Assembly (NCBI GenBank): GCA_037355855.1
Contig: CM074759.1
Location: forward strand, 6,076,001 to 6,140,000
Direction of reading: 5' to 3'
Source of the DNA: Pseudo-nitzschia pungens
Lineage: Eukaryota; Bacillariophyta; Bacillariophyceae; Bacillariales; Bacillariaceae
Length of the DNA: 64,000 nt
Part shown: piece after piece, positions 9,825-20,506 of the stretch
Numbering within the stretch: the first letter of the stretch is position 1
Layout of the letters: every line of letters begins with the position of its first letter
Notes under the pieces: model-generated
Database searches by the model: none
Told to the model about the DNA's origin: nothing
Seen by the model: only the letters and a program-made list of their open reading frames with translations
Made by a program: the position numbers and the translations under genes

Positions 9825-11273
9825 ATGGTCAACAATGGTGCCTTCGACAGAGAATTAGTTTCTCAATCTTCCCAAATCAACCCTGTGATTCCTGGGTCGC
9901 CCGGGGCGTTACTCGCAGAAGAATGGACGATCAATCCGAGATCAACGCTTCCTTCGTTTGTGGAACAAATGATGATGGAAGAAGCTCGGACGTCCGTTTG
10001 GCAAACTTTACAATCACTGTTCTCGGTCATTGAACAGCATTTATCCAGAGTCGTAGCAGCAGACCAAGGACTGGACGCAAGAGACCCTGGCAACGTTGAT
10101 GTCGTCGATGGAACAAGGAGACTATATGATGTATTCCTCCGACGGTGGGCTCGTCGGGTTGCGAGACTCTTTCTTCAAAAATCAATCCGTCCGTTTGGCG
10201 CCGAAATCCGATTTTTTATTCTGTATTTTCTGGAACGAAGCTCTTTGGCCATTTCAAACGCAACCATTTCAGAGTCATTATATGGTGGAATGCGAGTGAA
10301 ATTAGGCGCGCCAAGCTATATCGACAAAAACGAGAAGAGAAATCTTCAACCTATTCAAAAGTGCGATAGGATACGCCTTGCTTTCTTCATGGCGTTTGGA
10401 CCATATTTTGAAGAAAGATCCACATTTTTTTTTGATCGAATTGTCCGATTGTGCCAATCCTTTTCAACTAATGAACTATCCACAACTGCCACAAGGACGT
10501 TACGAAAGAAGAACACAGTGCTGCTCGTTCTCAACATTTTACGGCCCTTTTTGCGGTTGACGACGAAGGGTATACTTTTATGGTACCGATGGCGATACTT
10601 ACTGGGAAAGACGTTTTTCTTCGATCCTTATTCGAGCTGGATGGATTTAGTCGTGAGAAGGGTGACAATCGAAGATAGAAAGCAAAACGCAAACCGAATG
10701 GACAACGCTGCCAACAAAAAGGGTGTTGATTCCAGTAATACCGGGATTGATCACATCCGAAAACATTTTTCTGAGCTATTCAAATCAAGAGGATTTGGGT
10801 TCATCGCTTGCGGTTTTTTATCGTGTTACGCTGCATTGGCATGGATTGCGCGCATCCGTTTGATACGACAGGAACGGTTACGAGAACAACAATTGCATGA
10901 TCTCCTCCAGAGGGAAATGCAAGGACAAGAACAGAACCAAGAACGGAGCTCAAATAGTTTTGACAGCAATGGCTACGTTCTTGCGACTGAAAAGAAACCG
11001 ATACCTTTGCCACCTCTCCCAGCGTCGTTTCGGCCTACCAGTAGAATTACGTTGGCGAACTTCGAAAGAAGATTCGTCAATTGCAGACCAGGAGTTTGCT
11101 CACTATGCAACGAGCCACGAATCCACCCCACGGCCACCACCGGGGGCTACATATTCTGCTTCAAGTGTCTTATTAGTTTTGTTCGACGAAATGGCTCGTC
11201 GTGCCCTGTGACAGGGAAGCCCTGCCATGAGTCGACCTTCGTTCGGCTTTACGAACCCACTAACTACATGTGA
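9825..11273 (+). CDS. PEX12: Peroxin-12 (peroxisome RING E3 ligase subunit)
   Basis: The product has 482 residues from the first in-frame ATG at 9825; the frame is open a little further up but without ATG. The C-terminus has the degenerate RING of PEX12: C425-x2-C428, GGYIFCFKC (C445, C448), then CPVTGKPC (C460), ending RLYEPTNYM. PEX12 RINGs keep only part of the zinc ligands, which fits. The middle carries the hydrophobic and amphipathic segments expected of the N-terminal Pex2/Pex12 domain, including a hydrophobic stretch near residues 320-345 (GFGFIACGFLSCYAALAWIA). PEX12 works with PEX2 and PEX10 in the peroxisomal membrane to ubiquitinate the import receptor PEX5 so that it can be recycled. 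No intron is needed. It is a single-copy host gene facing the transporter gene tail to tail. PEX10 or PEX2 are less likely because the RING is incomplete and the CPVTG motif is PEX12-like. Confidence 0.85.
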   Translation: MVNNGAFDRELVSQSSQINPVIPGSPGALLAEEWTINPRSTLPSFVEQMMMEEARTSVWQTLQSLFSVIEQHLSRVVAADQGLDARDPGNVDVVDGTRRLYDVFLRRWARRVARLFLQKSIRPFGAEIRFFILYFLERSSLAISNATISESLYGGMRVKLGAPSYIDKNEKRNLQPIQKCDRIRLAFFMAFGPYFEERSTFFFDRIVRLCQSFSTNELSTTATRTLRKKNTVLLVLNILRPFLRLTTKGILLWYRWRYLLGKTFFFDPYSSWMDLVVRRVTIEDRKQNANRMDNAANKKGVDSSNTGIDHIRKHFSELFKSRGFGFIACGFLSCYAALAWIARIRLIRQERLREQQLHDLLQREMQGQEQNQERSSNSFDSNGYVLATEKKPIPLPPLPASFRPTSRITLANFERRFVNCRPGVCSLCNEPRIHPTATTGGYIFCFKCLISFVRRNGSSCPVTGKPCHESTFVRLYEPTNYM

Positions 11274-11528
11274 AACGACTTTTATGAAGACAAGTACTGT
11301 ACAACAAAATTTCTATTGCAACATAGAATACACATAGCCTGCCGTTCCAAGCCTTTAAGAAGCGCCTGGTTCACTCCCCTCTTCAGCAATTGCGAGTTGC
11401 TTGATTGGTTCTGATGATGTCTGTCTCAACCGTGAGGTTTCCACAATCCTGAAAGAATCCCTTCAGATTTCGAAGTAGTACAGCCAACACTTCTTCGCAA
11501 TGTTTATGCCATTTGTGTTTTTCAGTGG

Positions 11529-13263
11529 TCACACACCCCTTTTTTTTACAGCCTGTTTCTGCTCTGGTCCACCTTCTGACGACTTGTCTGGTTCTTCAGG
11601 TCCCTCTTCGTCAATCGAGGCAATAGCGCTGCGTATCAGTGGCGTCTCGACATCATTGGATCGAGACGAAGTTTTGGAAATGCCCATGATGTTGCTGTTG
11701 TGCAAAACATTCTGGGAAGATGAACAAATTGAAACTGCTTGTGTGATGTCAGGCGTCCCAGGTGGCGTTGTGAGGTTCGTTGAAACAGTGACATCTTCGC
11801 TGTGAAAACGACCTCTAGGTTCTTCAATTCGTGCGTCAGTTTCCCCCTTTTGTTGTGACGATATCGGATTGCCAGATTCTGAGAGGACATCTTCCTTGTT
11901 ACCATGCGGACTGTGCGTGTATTTGGGAATGAAACATCTTTGCCACCAATTGAGATTTTCCACAACTTGTGGGTCAAACTCGACCATTTGATCATCATCT
12001 TGGGCATCCGAATCGTGCACCTCGTACGTCCTGATCATTACGACGCATAACTATTCGTAGCCGAAACCGACAAAGGACAAGTGTGAATGATTGAACGGGC
12101 CATGAGCAAAATTCGAGAAATAAAGCGTGTTTTTTTCCAATATGAGAATGATGACAATTTTTTGCAGAAACTCATACAGCACAGATACCAACCTTTTCAT
12201 CTGCTGGGGCTTTCGTCCAGCCCGATTTCCACGCCCATATGCAGTAAAGAGATATCATGACTGCTTCAACCATTCCATACACTAGTGGGACACTGACGGC
12301 CTGTGCTTGTTCGTTCGGATCACTGAACATTGTAACGGCAACACTTGTCCCAATTGCAGTATTTTGGTAACAGCATTCGATGGAAATAGCAACAACTTCG
12401 GGGAATGAGAGTCTAAAACTTCGGGAAATCAAGTTAGCAAGGGTCATCCCTATTACGCAAGGAAAGGCCGTCCCGACATAAAATGACCAAGGTAAGCTCC
12501 AGAAATTTGTCTCGGCACCACTCGCTCCTCCCGACCCCAGGAAGGCTGAAAATAGGATCAGGGTGATCCCGCAAATGCTACCGAAGTAGTTTGCTCGTTT
12601 GTGAAATTGGTTGCTGTTGAATTCATATCCCACAAAGAGACCACCAACGATCGCTGCCATCACCACCCCAAGTGTAATGAAAATAGCCCCATAGTCCAGC
12701 GACGAAACAATATTTATTCCTTCCCGATTGCCTTCTTCTACGAAAAGTAAACCGTAGGCCAAGTATCCGTAAAGAAAGAGATTGGCAGGCAGTAAGCCGA
12801 TCGATAGCAACGAAGAAATAGAGGTCATAGCCACCGACAGCGCAAGTTCTGCATTGAACAGACTGCACCACCAATTAGAATAGGATCCTCCCGGACTGGC
12901 TGTGACTACTAATAATGAAACACCCATTGCTTGGCTGAATCCGAACTTGTTGAAAATGCAAATAGATGTGAACCCCAGCAGCGGCATGACAAAAAATTGC
13001 ATCGTAATTCCGGATAAAATAGCAAACTTATTTGTCAGTTGGTGCTTGAGATCTCGCAAGTTGACGGTTGCCGATAAACCAAATATGAGGAAGAAGAGAA
13101 GGATGTTGGAGATGATGGAAGAAATCAAAACCCCGGTAGAATCTTCTTGGAAAAATTCATCATCGATCACAATCATTTCGTTTTCAGTGTCGAGAGATCT
13201 GCGCCGAAAGGTCACTCCTTCTGTTAACAACGACGCCTTCATCAGAGATTGAGTCATAATCAT
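11529..13263 (-). CDS. BASS/SLC10-type sodium-dependent transporter with long C-terminal tail (two exons)
   Basis: Exon 1 (13263-12193) encodes a ten-helix SBF/bile-acid:sodium symporter domain with the family signature ASPGGSYSNWWCSLFNAELA (about residues 122-141) and the second conserved block TSVAVTMFSDPNEQAQA. Read without splicing it ends at a stop 20 bases later. A GT donor at 12192-12191 and an AG at 12052-12051 define a 142 bp intron with matching phase 0, joining to an open frame that runs to 11529. The product would be about 530 residues, the last 170 being acidic, Ser/Thr-rich and probably cytosolic (WWQRCFIPKYTH near its start). The N-terminus is a 40-residue acidic extension before helix 1. 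Such proteins move organic anions with Na+ across plasma, plastid or vesicle membranes; the substrate here is unknown. The intron is inferred from frames and splice signals, not from transcripts. Confidence 0.82.
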
Positions 13264-15276
13264 GAGTATACTCGCACCGCAACTTATTGTTTACGATGAT
13301 GTTGAAGGATACGGTGTATTTGGAACGATGGCTTGATGCTAAACTGATAATTTGTTTGTGAAGTATACAGAGATACAGCGATTGTTTTCGTGGTTTGCGT
13401 TTTCCTCCACATTCACCGATCCAGTAAACAATATAGGACTGCTTCGTAGAAATGAAGAGAAGTCAGCGTTCTTTCAGGTTTTGGAAAAGGTAGATTTCAC
13501 AAACCGTGTTGATCTTTTATCGTGGCACCAATCTCTTACTGTGATATTGTCGATGCAGCGCGTGCACGAGCCCCAGAGTACCGTACACTCCTGGCCGTAG
13601 TGCAAGTCTTTCGGTGTAGTTTGGCGATGGGAAACACAACTTCAGTCGTACAATTTTTTGGACGTTCTAAAGGCCGACCAAATAGTAAAAGGCAACCTGA
13701 CGATGCAGGAAGTCCTAGGCTCAAAGGTATGGAAGAGATCGGTTGATTCAATATCTCAGTGGAATGGAATAACATACAGTCCGGGCCCAGGTGCGGGTGA
13801 AACAGAAAAAACCTAATCGGGAGGAATAACTCTGTTATGTCAAACTGGGTTTTGTACAAAATATTCGTACGAGAATACCAAGAATAATACAAGCACAAAA
13901 TCTCCTACTGTATGACTTGTACGAGGTAAGTACATATTCGGCAGTGTACCTTACCAAAATATGCGGGGCACTTTGAATAATGGATAATTACGAGTAATTG
14001 TACTTGTTCTGGTAAAAAATACTAAGATTACTTCGTACTTCGTACAAAACAGTAGGTTTCTTATTCGTATCGTACGACTACACGTAACAGTTCTCCAGAC
14101 GCCAGTATCCACGGCAAAACTCTTACGAAGTACCTTAATTACTACTTCGTACTAGTAAGGTTACTTACTGTGTAATTTACCCGTAAGTCTTACTTCGTAG
14201 TCTTTTTGAGAGTGTTTCCTGTAAGGGTAACCTTACTGGCACCAGTCACGCGCCAAATAATGCGAAAGCAAAAAAACAATGGTTTTTATGAATAATGTTT
14301 TTTTCGCAGATTTTTTATTTTTATTGGACTCATTGATATCTTCAGAAACGAATAAAAGTAATTGAAAACCCTCATGACTTTTCTGTCAAAAAAGAAAAAT
14401 TGAACATCAAAAACGCGTGCACGGCACTCTACACAGGCCTGACGTATGAAAATACTAGTACCCGTATTAGCAGGTTATTATTTTTCTACCCGTTGCAAGC
14501 TGGGCTTCGAAAATAATGTTACCCGGGTACATTGTACATTGAGATTTTGAGATGACAGAATCATACGAGTAAGGTTACGTACATACGTAATTACTTGTAC
14601 CGTGAAAACGAACATTCGTACAGTCTGCCACCGAGTCTGCGGGAATTTATCATTTTTCACGAAACTAGTTGTAGGGGAGCCGCGAACGCAGATACGACAA
14701 TCGAAATCCGAGTGAACGCAGATCTGGTATTTCGAGTCGGAATTCTTTCACGCAAATCTGGTAATAAAAACAGATGATAACCCTTTCTTCCCACTACTAC
14801 GGAATTCCTATCAGCTGATCCCCCCGCCTTTTTAAGAAGAAAAAAAGCTTTTTTAGGTCGATTTGAACAAAAAACTGTAAAACTCTCTAGTACTCAATTT
14901 GAACGTAATTTAGTGTAGGTTAGGTTCCGGTCTTCTTCTTTTTTGACACCAACACACCACTCCTTCTCATTTCGACCGGGACCATGGTGGTTACCCAAAT
15001 CCTGTTGCAACAGCTCCTTTGAACCTAATTTTCTTGTCCAGAGCATTCCTTGAATCGAGAGTGTGTTTGAGCCCTTTTTTCTGTGAAAATTGACCTTGGA
15101 GAGTGATTTTTCGAACTGCTTCTGATTTTGCCGACAACAACAGCCGACAAGAATCCAACAATCCAACAATTCCACCATGGTGAATGGCAATCCCCTGAAG
15201 AGCGACACAATCTGGCCTGCTCTCCAAATGCCTAGATATGTGACTAATACTGACATTCCTATCCCTAGAAATGGAG
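13264..15276. other. Intergenic with GTAC/TACTTCG-rich stretch
   Basis: No credible gene. From about 13900 to 14240 the sequence is crowded with short overlapping copies of TACTTCGTA and GTAAGGTTAC-like words on both strands, and a similar style recurs at 27420-27600. The segment 14890-15276 is short-ORF sequence of unknown nature that was the target of the gypsy insertion; its right-hand continuation starts at 24298. Confidence 0.5.
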
Positions 15277-15281
15277 GGAAT

Positions 15282-15474
15282 TGCCATACCCCGGGTCTAC
15301 TAGTGGTTAGAATAGTAGTGATATGCAAATTGTGAGCTCTATTGGTTAGTCTATCTGTTACAATTCTAAGAGCTCTCCAGAACAATCGGCGATTCCATCG
15401 ACTCACTAATTGTTTTTATCCTTATCCTTAATCCAGTCCCGAGTAGACTCGTGACTGTCTTCCGGTGCACGGCA
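15282..15474 (-). repeat. 3' LTR of gypsy copy 2
   Basis: 193 bp, plus-strand ends TGCCATACC and GTGCACGGCA. The polypurine tract of the element (reverse complement of TGCTCCTCCATGG) lies just right of it at 15473-15485. Confidence 0.93.
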
Positions 15475-15502
15475 TGCTCCTCCATGGTACTGTTGCATTT
15501 GG

Positions 15503-17376
15503 TTACTCTTCCATTTTAGTGCTATCCCTGCAATAATAGGGATGGACTCGCCTGATGTTAACCCGGTCGGTTACAAAGGGAGCAGTTTTAATAGTCACAG
15601 TTCCATTGTCATGGGCCTTGAGCACCTTGTAAGGTCCTTGTCGTGGGAAGGATAGTTTTGGAATAATGCCCTTCCTTTCCAGGGTGACATAGTCTCCTTC
15701 CTTATAGACATGGGGGATCCTCTTCCGGTTCTCCCTGATGTTACTCTTGTGGATACTCTTTTGTTTCCTTGCTTGGATTGCTTCCCAATCCACTGGGAAA
15801 TTCACAGGCATAAACATGTCCCTTCCAAACACCAATTGTGCTGGGGAATACCCCAAGGTTGTATGGATGGCGCTTCTGATAGCATACGCCACTTTGGTGG
15901 TGAATTCCTCAAAAGGATCCTTCTCGTGGAGGTCCCTTTGTTCCAGGTTAAAGGACAATAGGCAGTCTTTCAGAACCTGGTGGATTCTTTCCAACACTGA
16001 GTTGGATTGTGGGTTCCAAGCGCCACTGGGCTTTCTTTTCATCCCCATGTTGTCGCAGAGCTCTTGGAACTCTGCTTTGAACTCACTTCCGCCATCAAAG
16101 CCAATTTCCTTTGGGCGCGGATATCTTGCTAGCCAGGTACTGTCCAACAATCGTTGAGTTTCTGCTGCATTTGGGGAGTCCTTCAGGTGAGCCAGTTCAA
16201 ACCATCCGGTCACTGGGTCCACCATGGTGAGAACATGAATATGGTAATCCTTACCATTTTTGTTGTGGACAGTTGCAGGTCCCCAGAGGTCGACGTTGAC
16301 CCTTTGCCATTTGGTGACTTCAACTGCTTTCTCCGGTAGTAGTCCGTACTTCTTCCAGCCACTCTTCTTGAACATCTGACACGTGTGGCAGTGTTTACAG
16401 AGGTCCTGGACGTCTTTCCGTAGGCCTTTCCAGGTGAATACTGAGCGGATGCTCTGTTCCATTCTCTTTTCTCCGGGATGGACCAGCATGCTGTGGTACC
16501 ATTCCATAACTCTATTTTTGAGTTTATCCGGGATCAGAATCTTCCCTTCTTTGTGGATTAGACTGTAACCTTCCACCATTTTGGTGGTCAGTCGATTGTC
16601 TTTTTCCAGAGCACTCGTGATTCCCGTGTCCTTTTGTTGGTAGAACTGGATCATATCCGGAGCAAGTGGGAATGCACTATTGCCCTGGAATTCTTCCGGT
16701 GATTCCCCAAGTGGGAATAGTAGTTGTCGGAGGTGCTCTTCCTCATCCGCGTAGGTGAGGGGCTTATTTGGTGGTAGCCATTCCACTGTGTCCGCTGGGT
16801 CGTCAGTGATATCCAGTCGGGACAGTGCATCTGCTGCGTCATTGTCTTTGCCAGCAACATGCTTGACAACCGGGTGGAACTCCTCCATAAGGAGTCTCCA
16901 CCGGACCATCCTTTGGGTGGGCATCTGTTGGTAGAGCAAGTTAAGGTGGTCTGTGTGAATAATCACATCTTGTCCTCGTAGGATTCCTTCAAACGCTTTG
17001 AGCCCTTCCACTATTCCAAGGAGTTCTTTTTCTCCTACAGTGTAATTGAGCTGCGCTGAGTTCAGTTTCCGTGTGTAGAATCCAAGGGGTTTGCCATCTT
17101 GGCACACAGTGGCTCCCAGCTGTCGGTCACTGGCGTCTGAGTAGAGGTGAAAAGGTTTCGTAAAGTCCGGGAATGCGAGTTTCGCTTCATCTGCGAGCAT
17201 CCGTTTCGCCTCCATGAAAGCTTTCTGCTCTGCTGGACCCCAGTACCAGTTCATTTTGCCCTTCTTTCCTGCTAGTTTATTGAGGGGGGCCAGGATGTGG
17301 GAGCGCCGCTTCCACATGTCCCTGTAGAAATTGACCATTCCAAGGAATATCTTGAGTTGCTTGGTGTTCTTGGGGG
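15503..17376 (-). pseudogene. Gypsy copy 2 Pol, 3' part: RNase H and integrase
   Basis: The frame runs from the insertion junction (..KNTKQLKIFLGM) through RNase H (YSDASDRQLG) and integrase (zinc finger, VDLWGP, FDGGSEF, VLERIHQ) to TKMEE and a stop at 15503. It is the downstream half of one pol gene; the upstream half is at 20507-21905 and the protein sequence is continuous across the nested element (LEAP|KNTKQ). No stop is seen within this half. Confidence 0.93.
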
Positions 17377-17715
17377 TGTTACGGGGTGACGTAGGTACCC
17401 CTACGAGAGGCTCTAAATGATTATTGAATCCCGCATATACTCCAATATGTATGATATTCATGTACATATACTGAATATTCAACGTACAGGAATATACATA
17501 CAATTCAAACAAAGATTCCCATGACTCACCAATTATTGATATTATGCCCGACGAACAATTATATCATTGTTCGATTGTTCATCGATACTCAAGGAATCAT
17601 TCCCATCTCGTAAAGTATTCAACCATTCTCTTTCATAACACAATTTATTAACCTTTCATCTTTAAAATACCTCTATCCCATATTACGCCATCTAATTCTA
17701 CCTTAGACCGTAACA
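17377..17715 (+). repeat. 5' LTR of family 2 copy 1
   Basis: 339 bp, TGTTACGGGG to CCTTAGACCGTAACA, with AT-rich middle. The related LTRs at 45061-45378 and 49975-50281 (minus) share the ends and central words but are diverged subfamilies. Confidence 0.93.
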
Positions 17716-17727
17716 CAGTAATTACTG
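17716..17727. promoter_or_regulatory. Palindrome CAGTAATTACTG at the primer-site position
   Basis: A perfect 12 bp palindrome directly follows the 5' LTR and becomes 14 bp with the last LTR base and the next T. It is conserved next to the LTR in the other family 2 copies at 45049-45060 and 49963-49974. A tRNA-complementary site starting TGG, usual here, is absent. Confidence 0.75.
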
Positions 17728-17975
17728 TTTGTGCTTTAAAGTAGAAACAGGAACTCAGTACTGAACTCAAAACATCCTTTATCCTAAACAACAGGGATAC
17801 AACGATACCCTGACAAGCAAGAAGCAACAAGCGATCGAACGCCGATCGACATCTACGAATTGATCGAACAAAACAATCGATATCTACGAAACAACCGAAT
17901 CGATCGAACACCGAATCGATCGAACACCGAATCGATCGAACACCGAATCGATCGAACGCTTCGAATCAAGAAACA

Positions 17976-19202
17976 ATGGCAGGACTATACAGAGATCCAC
18001 CAATTAATTATACTCCTTCATTCAACAGGAGTAAGCCCAAGAGAACCAAGCTCTCCATTACACATCCGAATGGAAAACAAGACAGCATGAAGATCCCCTT
18101 ATTCACCGACAAAGGAGGTCTAGAAGAATTCCTATTTGTCGAAGAAGCCTTCAGGAACGCCGCAAAGCTCCTAGGACTACCAACTACCAACTACATCACC
18201 CACTTCAGCAGATGCCTAAATACAGACACTCAATCCAAGTGGAATGAAATGCTACAGGACCCCCTGGATCCAGATGAATTCCAATATGAAGAGAGCGCCG
18301 AAGGACATGATGCAGCAATCATTGACTTTATCAAGCAATTCTGCAATGCTTCAGATGCGAAAGACATCATGCACACTTATCTCCGAAGCTCCGAATGCAA
18401 GAAACCAAGCGACATCTCATGCAAAGACCACGCGAACCGAATGCAAATCCTCTTCAAGTACACTAAAAGACTCCAAGGCCATGCTGCTGACCTCTCAGCA
18501 ACAGCAGCAAAGACCATCCTGCTACATAGCTTCCCAAGCAAATGGATCAACAGCTATGGTCTAATCCACCAAGGAATACAAGAAGATACCACTGTGCAAT
18601 TCATCGTCGACCACATGAGCTGCTTAGAACGCCAAAGCAAAAGACGAACGTCAAACGCTGATTCGGACTCTGACAGCATCGACAGCAACAGCTCTAATTC
18701 AAACAGTGACAGCGACGCTGAATCTGAAGATGAGCAAGAGCAAGAGCCACCCAGTGGCAAAAGAAACTACAGCAATCCATGCAGAATTCCGGGACATAAC
18801 CACGATTGGTCCGTATGTCCAAAGAACAGATATTCCAAAAGAAATAAGAGCAATGGCAGCAACAACAGCACTGCTACGGCTCCTAGCAATGACACTGGAA
18901 GCACTGCTTCCAATGAATCCTTCCAAGCCCACATGAAACGCGCCATGGAATCATACTGCGCCCAACATGATGGAACACTTGAAAGAACTATCGAAGGTAC
19001 CATATCTTCAAACCCAAAACGCCTCGCTTTCGACGGCAACCTATCACTGGACCGGCTACACAAGCCCGGTAACCAAATATACAAATCACAAATGCACTGT
19101 GCCTCCAGCTCCCCTGGACCTGGATGCCAGCTCAGCCCTGCTGACTGGGAAGACGCATGGAGGAGAACCCCCAGAAAGGAGGGAAGGAACCTACAGAGAT
19201 GA
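17976..19202 (+). CDS. Gag-like protein of family 2 LTR element
   Basis: A 408-residue ORF starting MAGLYRDPPINYTPSF. The first 210 residues are helical and Gag-like; residues about 215-245 are a Ser/Asp/Glu-rich linker; then comes CRIPGHNHDWSVC, a Cys/His cluster resembling the knuckles of diatom retroelement Gags, and a Ser/Asn-rich tail. It shares its start and many blocks with the broken Gags at 43831-44863 and 49294-49851 (MAGIYRDPPIAYKSSF). It probably packages the element RNA, while reverse transcription and integration must come from a pol-bearing relative. The downstream 960 bp to the 3' LTR hold no credible ORF. Confidence 0.82.
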   Translation: MAGLYRDPPINYTPSFNRSKPKRTKLSITHPNGKQDSMKIPLFTDKGGLEEFLFVEEAFRNAAKLLGLPTTNYITHFSRCLNTDTQSKWNEMLQDPLDPDEFQYEESAEGHDAAIIDFIKQFCNASDAKDIMHTYLRSSECKKPSDISCKDHANRMQILFKYTKRLQGHAADLSATAAKTILLHSFPSKWINSYGLIHQGIQEDTTVQFIVDHMSCLERQSKRRTSNADSDSDSIDSNSSNSNSDSDAESEDEQEQEPPSGKRNYSNPCRIPGHNHDWSVCPKNRYSKRNKSNGSNNSTATAPSNDTGSTASNESFQAHMKRAMESYCAQHDGTLERTIEGTISSNPKRLAFDGNLSLDRLHKPGNQIYKSQMHCASSSPGPGCQLSPADWEDAWRRTPRKEGRNLQR

Positions 19203-20162
19203 GCCCTGTTGCAAATAACACAAACTAATTCAAAGCGCTCAGTCCGATCCACAAGTGACGGCAACAATCAACCAATAAAATAAAGATTCAATTATGGCAA
19301 AAGAAAGAATCAAATAGCAATAAAAGATCTGGACGCAGATCGGTTCGGACGCGAACCAGTTGCAAGGGTACAGACGCTAAAAGCCATGAATCAATCAATC
19401 GAATCGAATCATCGATATCGATAAGGGTACAGACGCAAAACAAAATAAAGGGTACAGCAGCAACAACAAGGCCAACCTTGTTCCGGACAAGCAAATAGTC
19501 CACAGGGAGCTCCAGAAATAACCGGAGCAATCCCACGAAACCCATATTCAAAACCCACAGAGGTGCTCTGGAGTTACAAAATTCAAAACTCCAGTCGACT
19601 GCTGCAAAGAACACCCAAAACAAAAGACCGGACGAAGTATACGGCAAATCGCGAGCGCATTGAAATATAATTCAATACAACACTAACAATGCGTCCCCCT
19701 CTCTGCCTTAAACATACCCCCGGTACGATCGCAAATACGGCAAGAATAACACATCCAACGCTCGGCTTTTCACCTACCTAACACCAGGAGGTGTTTTTAT
19801 GCCTACCAAGAGCAATCACTTTCAAATCCATCGATTTTCAAATCAGCTCCACTACCCCGAGAGGTACATCACAGTTGGGGGAGGAAAAGAATTTTCTTCG
19901 ACTCTTTTTCTATTTTTACCATGTCTTTATGACCCTTCTCAAGAACAAGAAACAAATCTTCGATTTTCAGTATCACGAAAAACCTTCTTTAATCCCAATT
20001 CGATCTACACTACAATATATCTTCAGAATGTTCCGAATGGCATATATCATCATCTTCAACCGGTTCTCCGAACAAGCATATCTCTTTTTCATCGATACTA
20101 CTCAACTCCGAACCTTATTGTATTGAACCACATGCAAAATTCACCTAATCATTGGGGAACTA

Positions 20163-20501
20163 TGTTACGGGCTGACGTAGGTACCCCTACGAGAGGCTCT
20201 AAATGATTATTGAATCCCGCATATACTCCAATATGTATGATATTCATGTACATATACTGAATATTCAACGTACAGGAATATACATACAATTCAAACAAAG
20301 ATTCCCATGACTCACCAATTATTGATATTATGCCCGACGAACAATTATATCATTGTTCGATCGTTCATCGATACTCAAGGAATCATTCCCATCTCGTAAA
20401 GTATTCAACCATTCTCTTTCATAACACAATTTATTAACCTTTCATCTTTAAAATACCTCTATCCCGTATTACGCCATCTAATTCTACCTTAGACCGTAAC
20501 A
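20163..20501 (+). repeat. 3' LTR of family 2 copy 1
   Basis: 339 bp, TGTTACGGGC to CCGTAACA. Visible differences from the 5' LTR are few (for example GGGG/GGGC at the start, GATTG/GATCG, CCCAT/CCCGT). Confidence 0.93.
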
Positions 20502-20506
20502 GGGGG

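Larger units (their letters stand above)
17377..20501 (+). mobile_element. Complete gag-only LTR retrotransposon (family 2, copy 1)
   Basis: Direct repeats of 339 bp at 17377-17715 and 20163-20501 begin TGTTACGG and end CCGTAACA, perfect 8 bp inverted termini. The 5 bp duplication GGGGG sits at 17372-17376 and 20502-20506, inside the gypsy pol gene. The internal 2.4 kb holds one Gag-like ORF and about 960 bp without a credible ORF; there is no protease, RT, RNase H or integrase. A second copy (42476-45378) has the same layout, so the lack of pol is a family trait. It must borrow enzymes from another element. The LTRs show about three visible differences, so insertion was recent. Confidence 0.94.

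Noticed and set aside
13900..14240. CRISPR-like or regulated repeat array of TACTTCGTAC words
   Set aside because: The words are irregular in spacing and length with no spacer structure; eukaryotic context makes CRISPR implausible.
14894..15406. Minus-strand ORF running out of the gypsy LTR
   Set aside because: It crosses the LTR/target junction and has no recognisable domain; a chance open frame over an insertion boundary.
15738..16157. Plus-strand ORF repeated at several loci (15738, 47493 and its complement at 3542 and 4434)
   Set aside because: It is the antisense shadow of the conserved gypsy integrase, so its recurrence simply follows the element copies.
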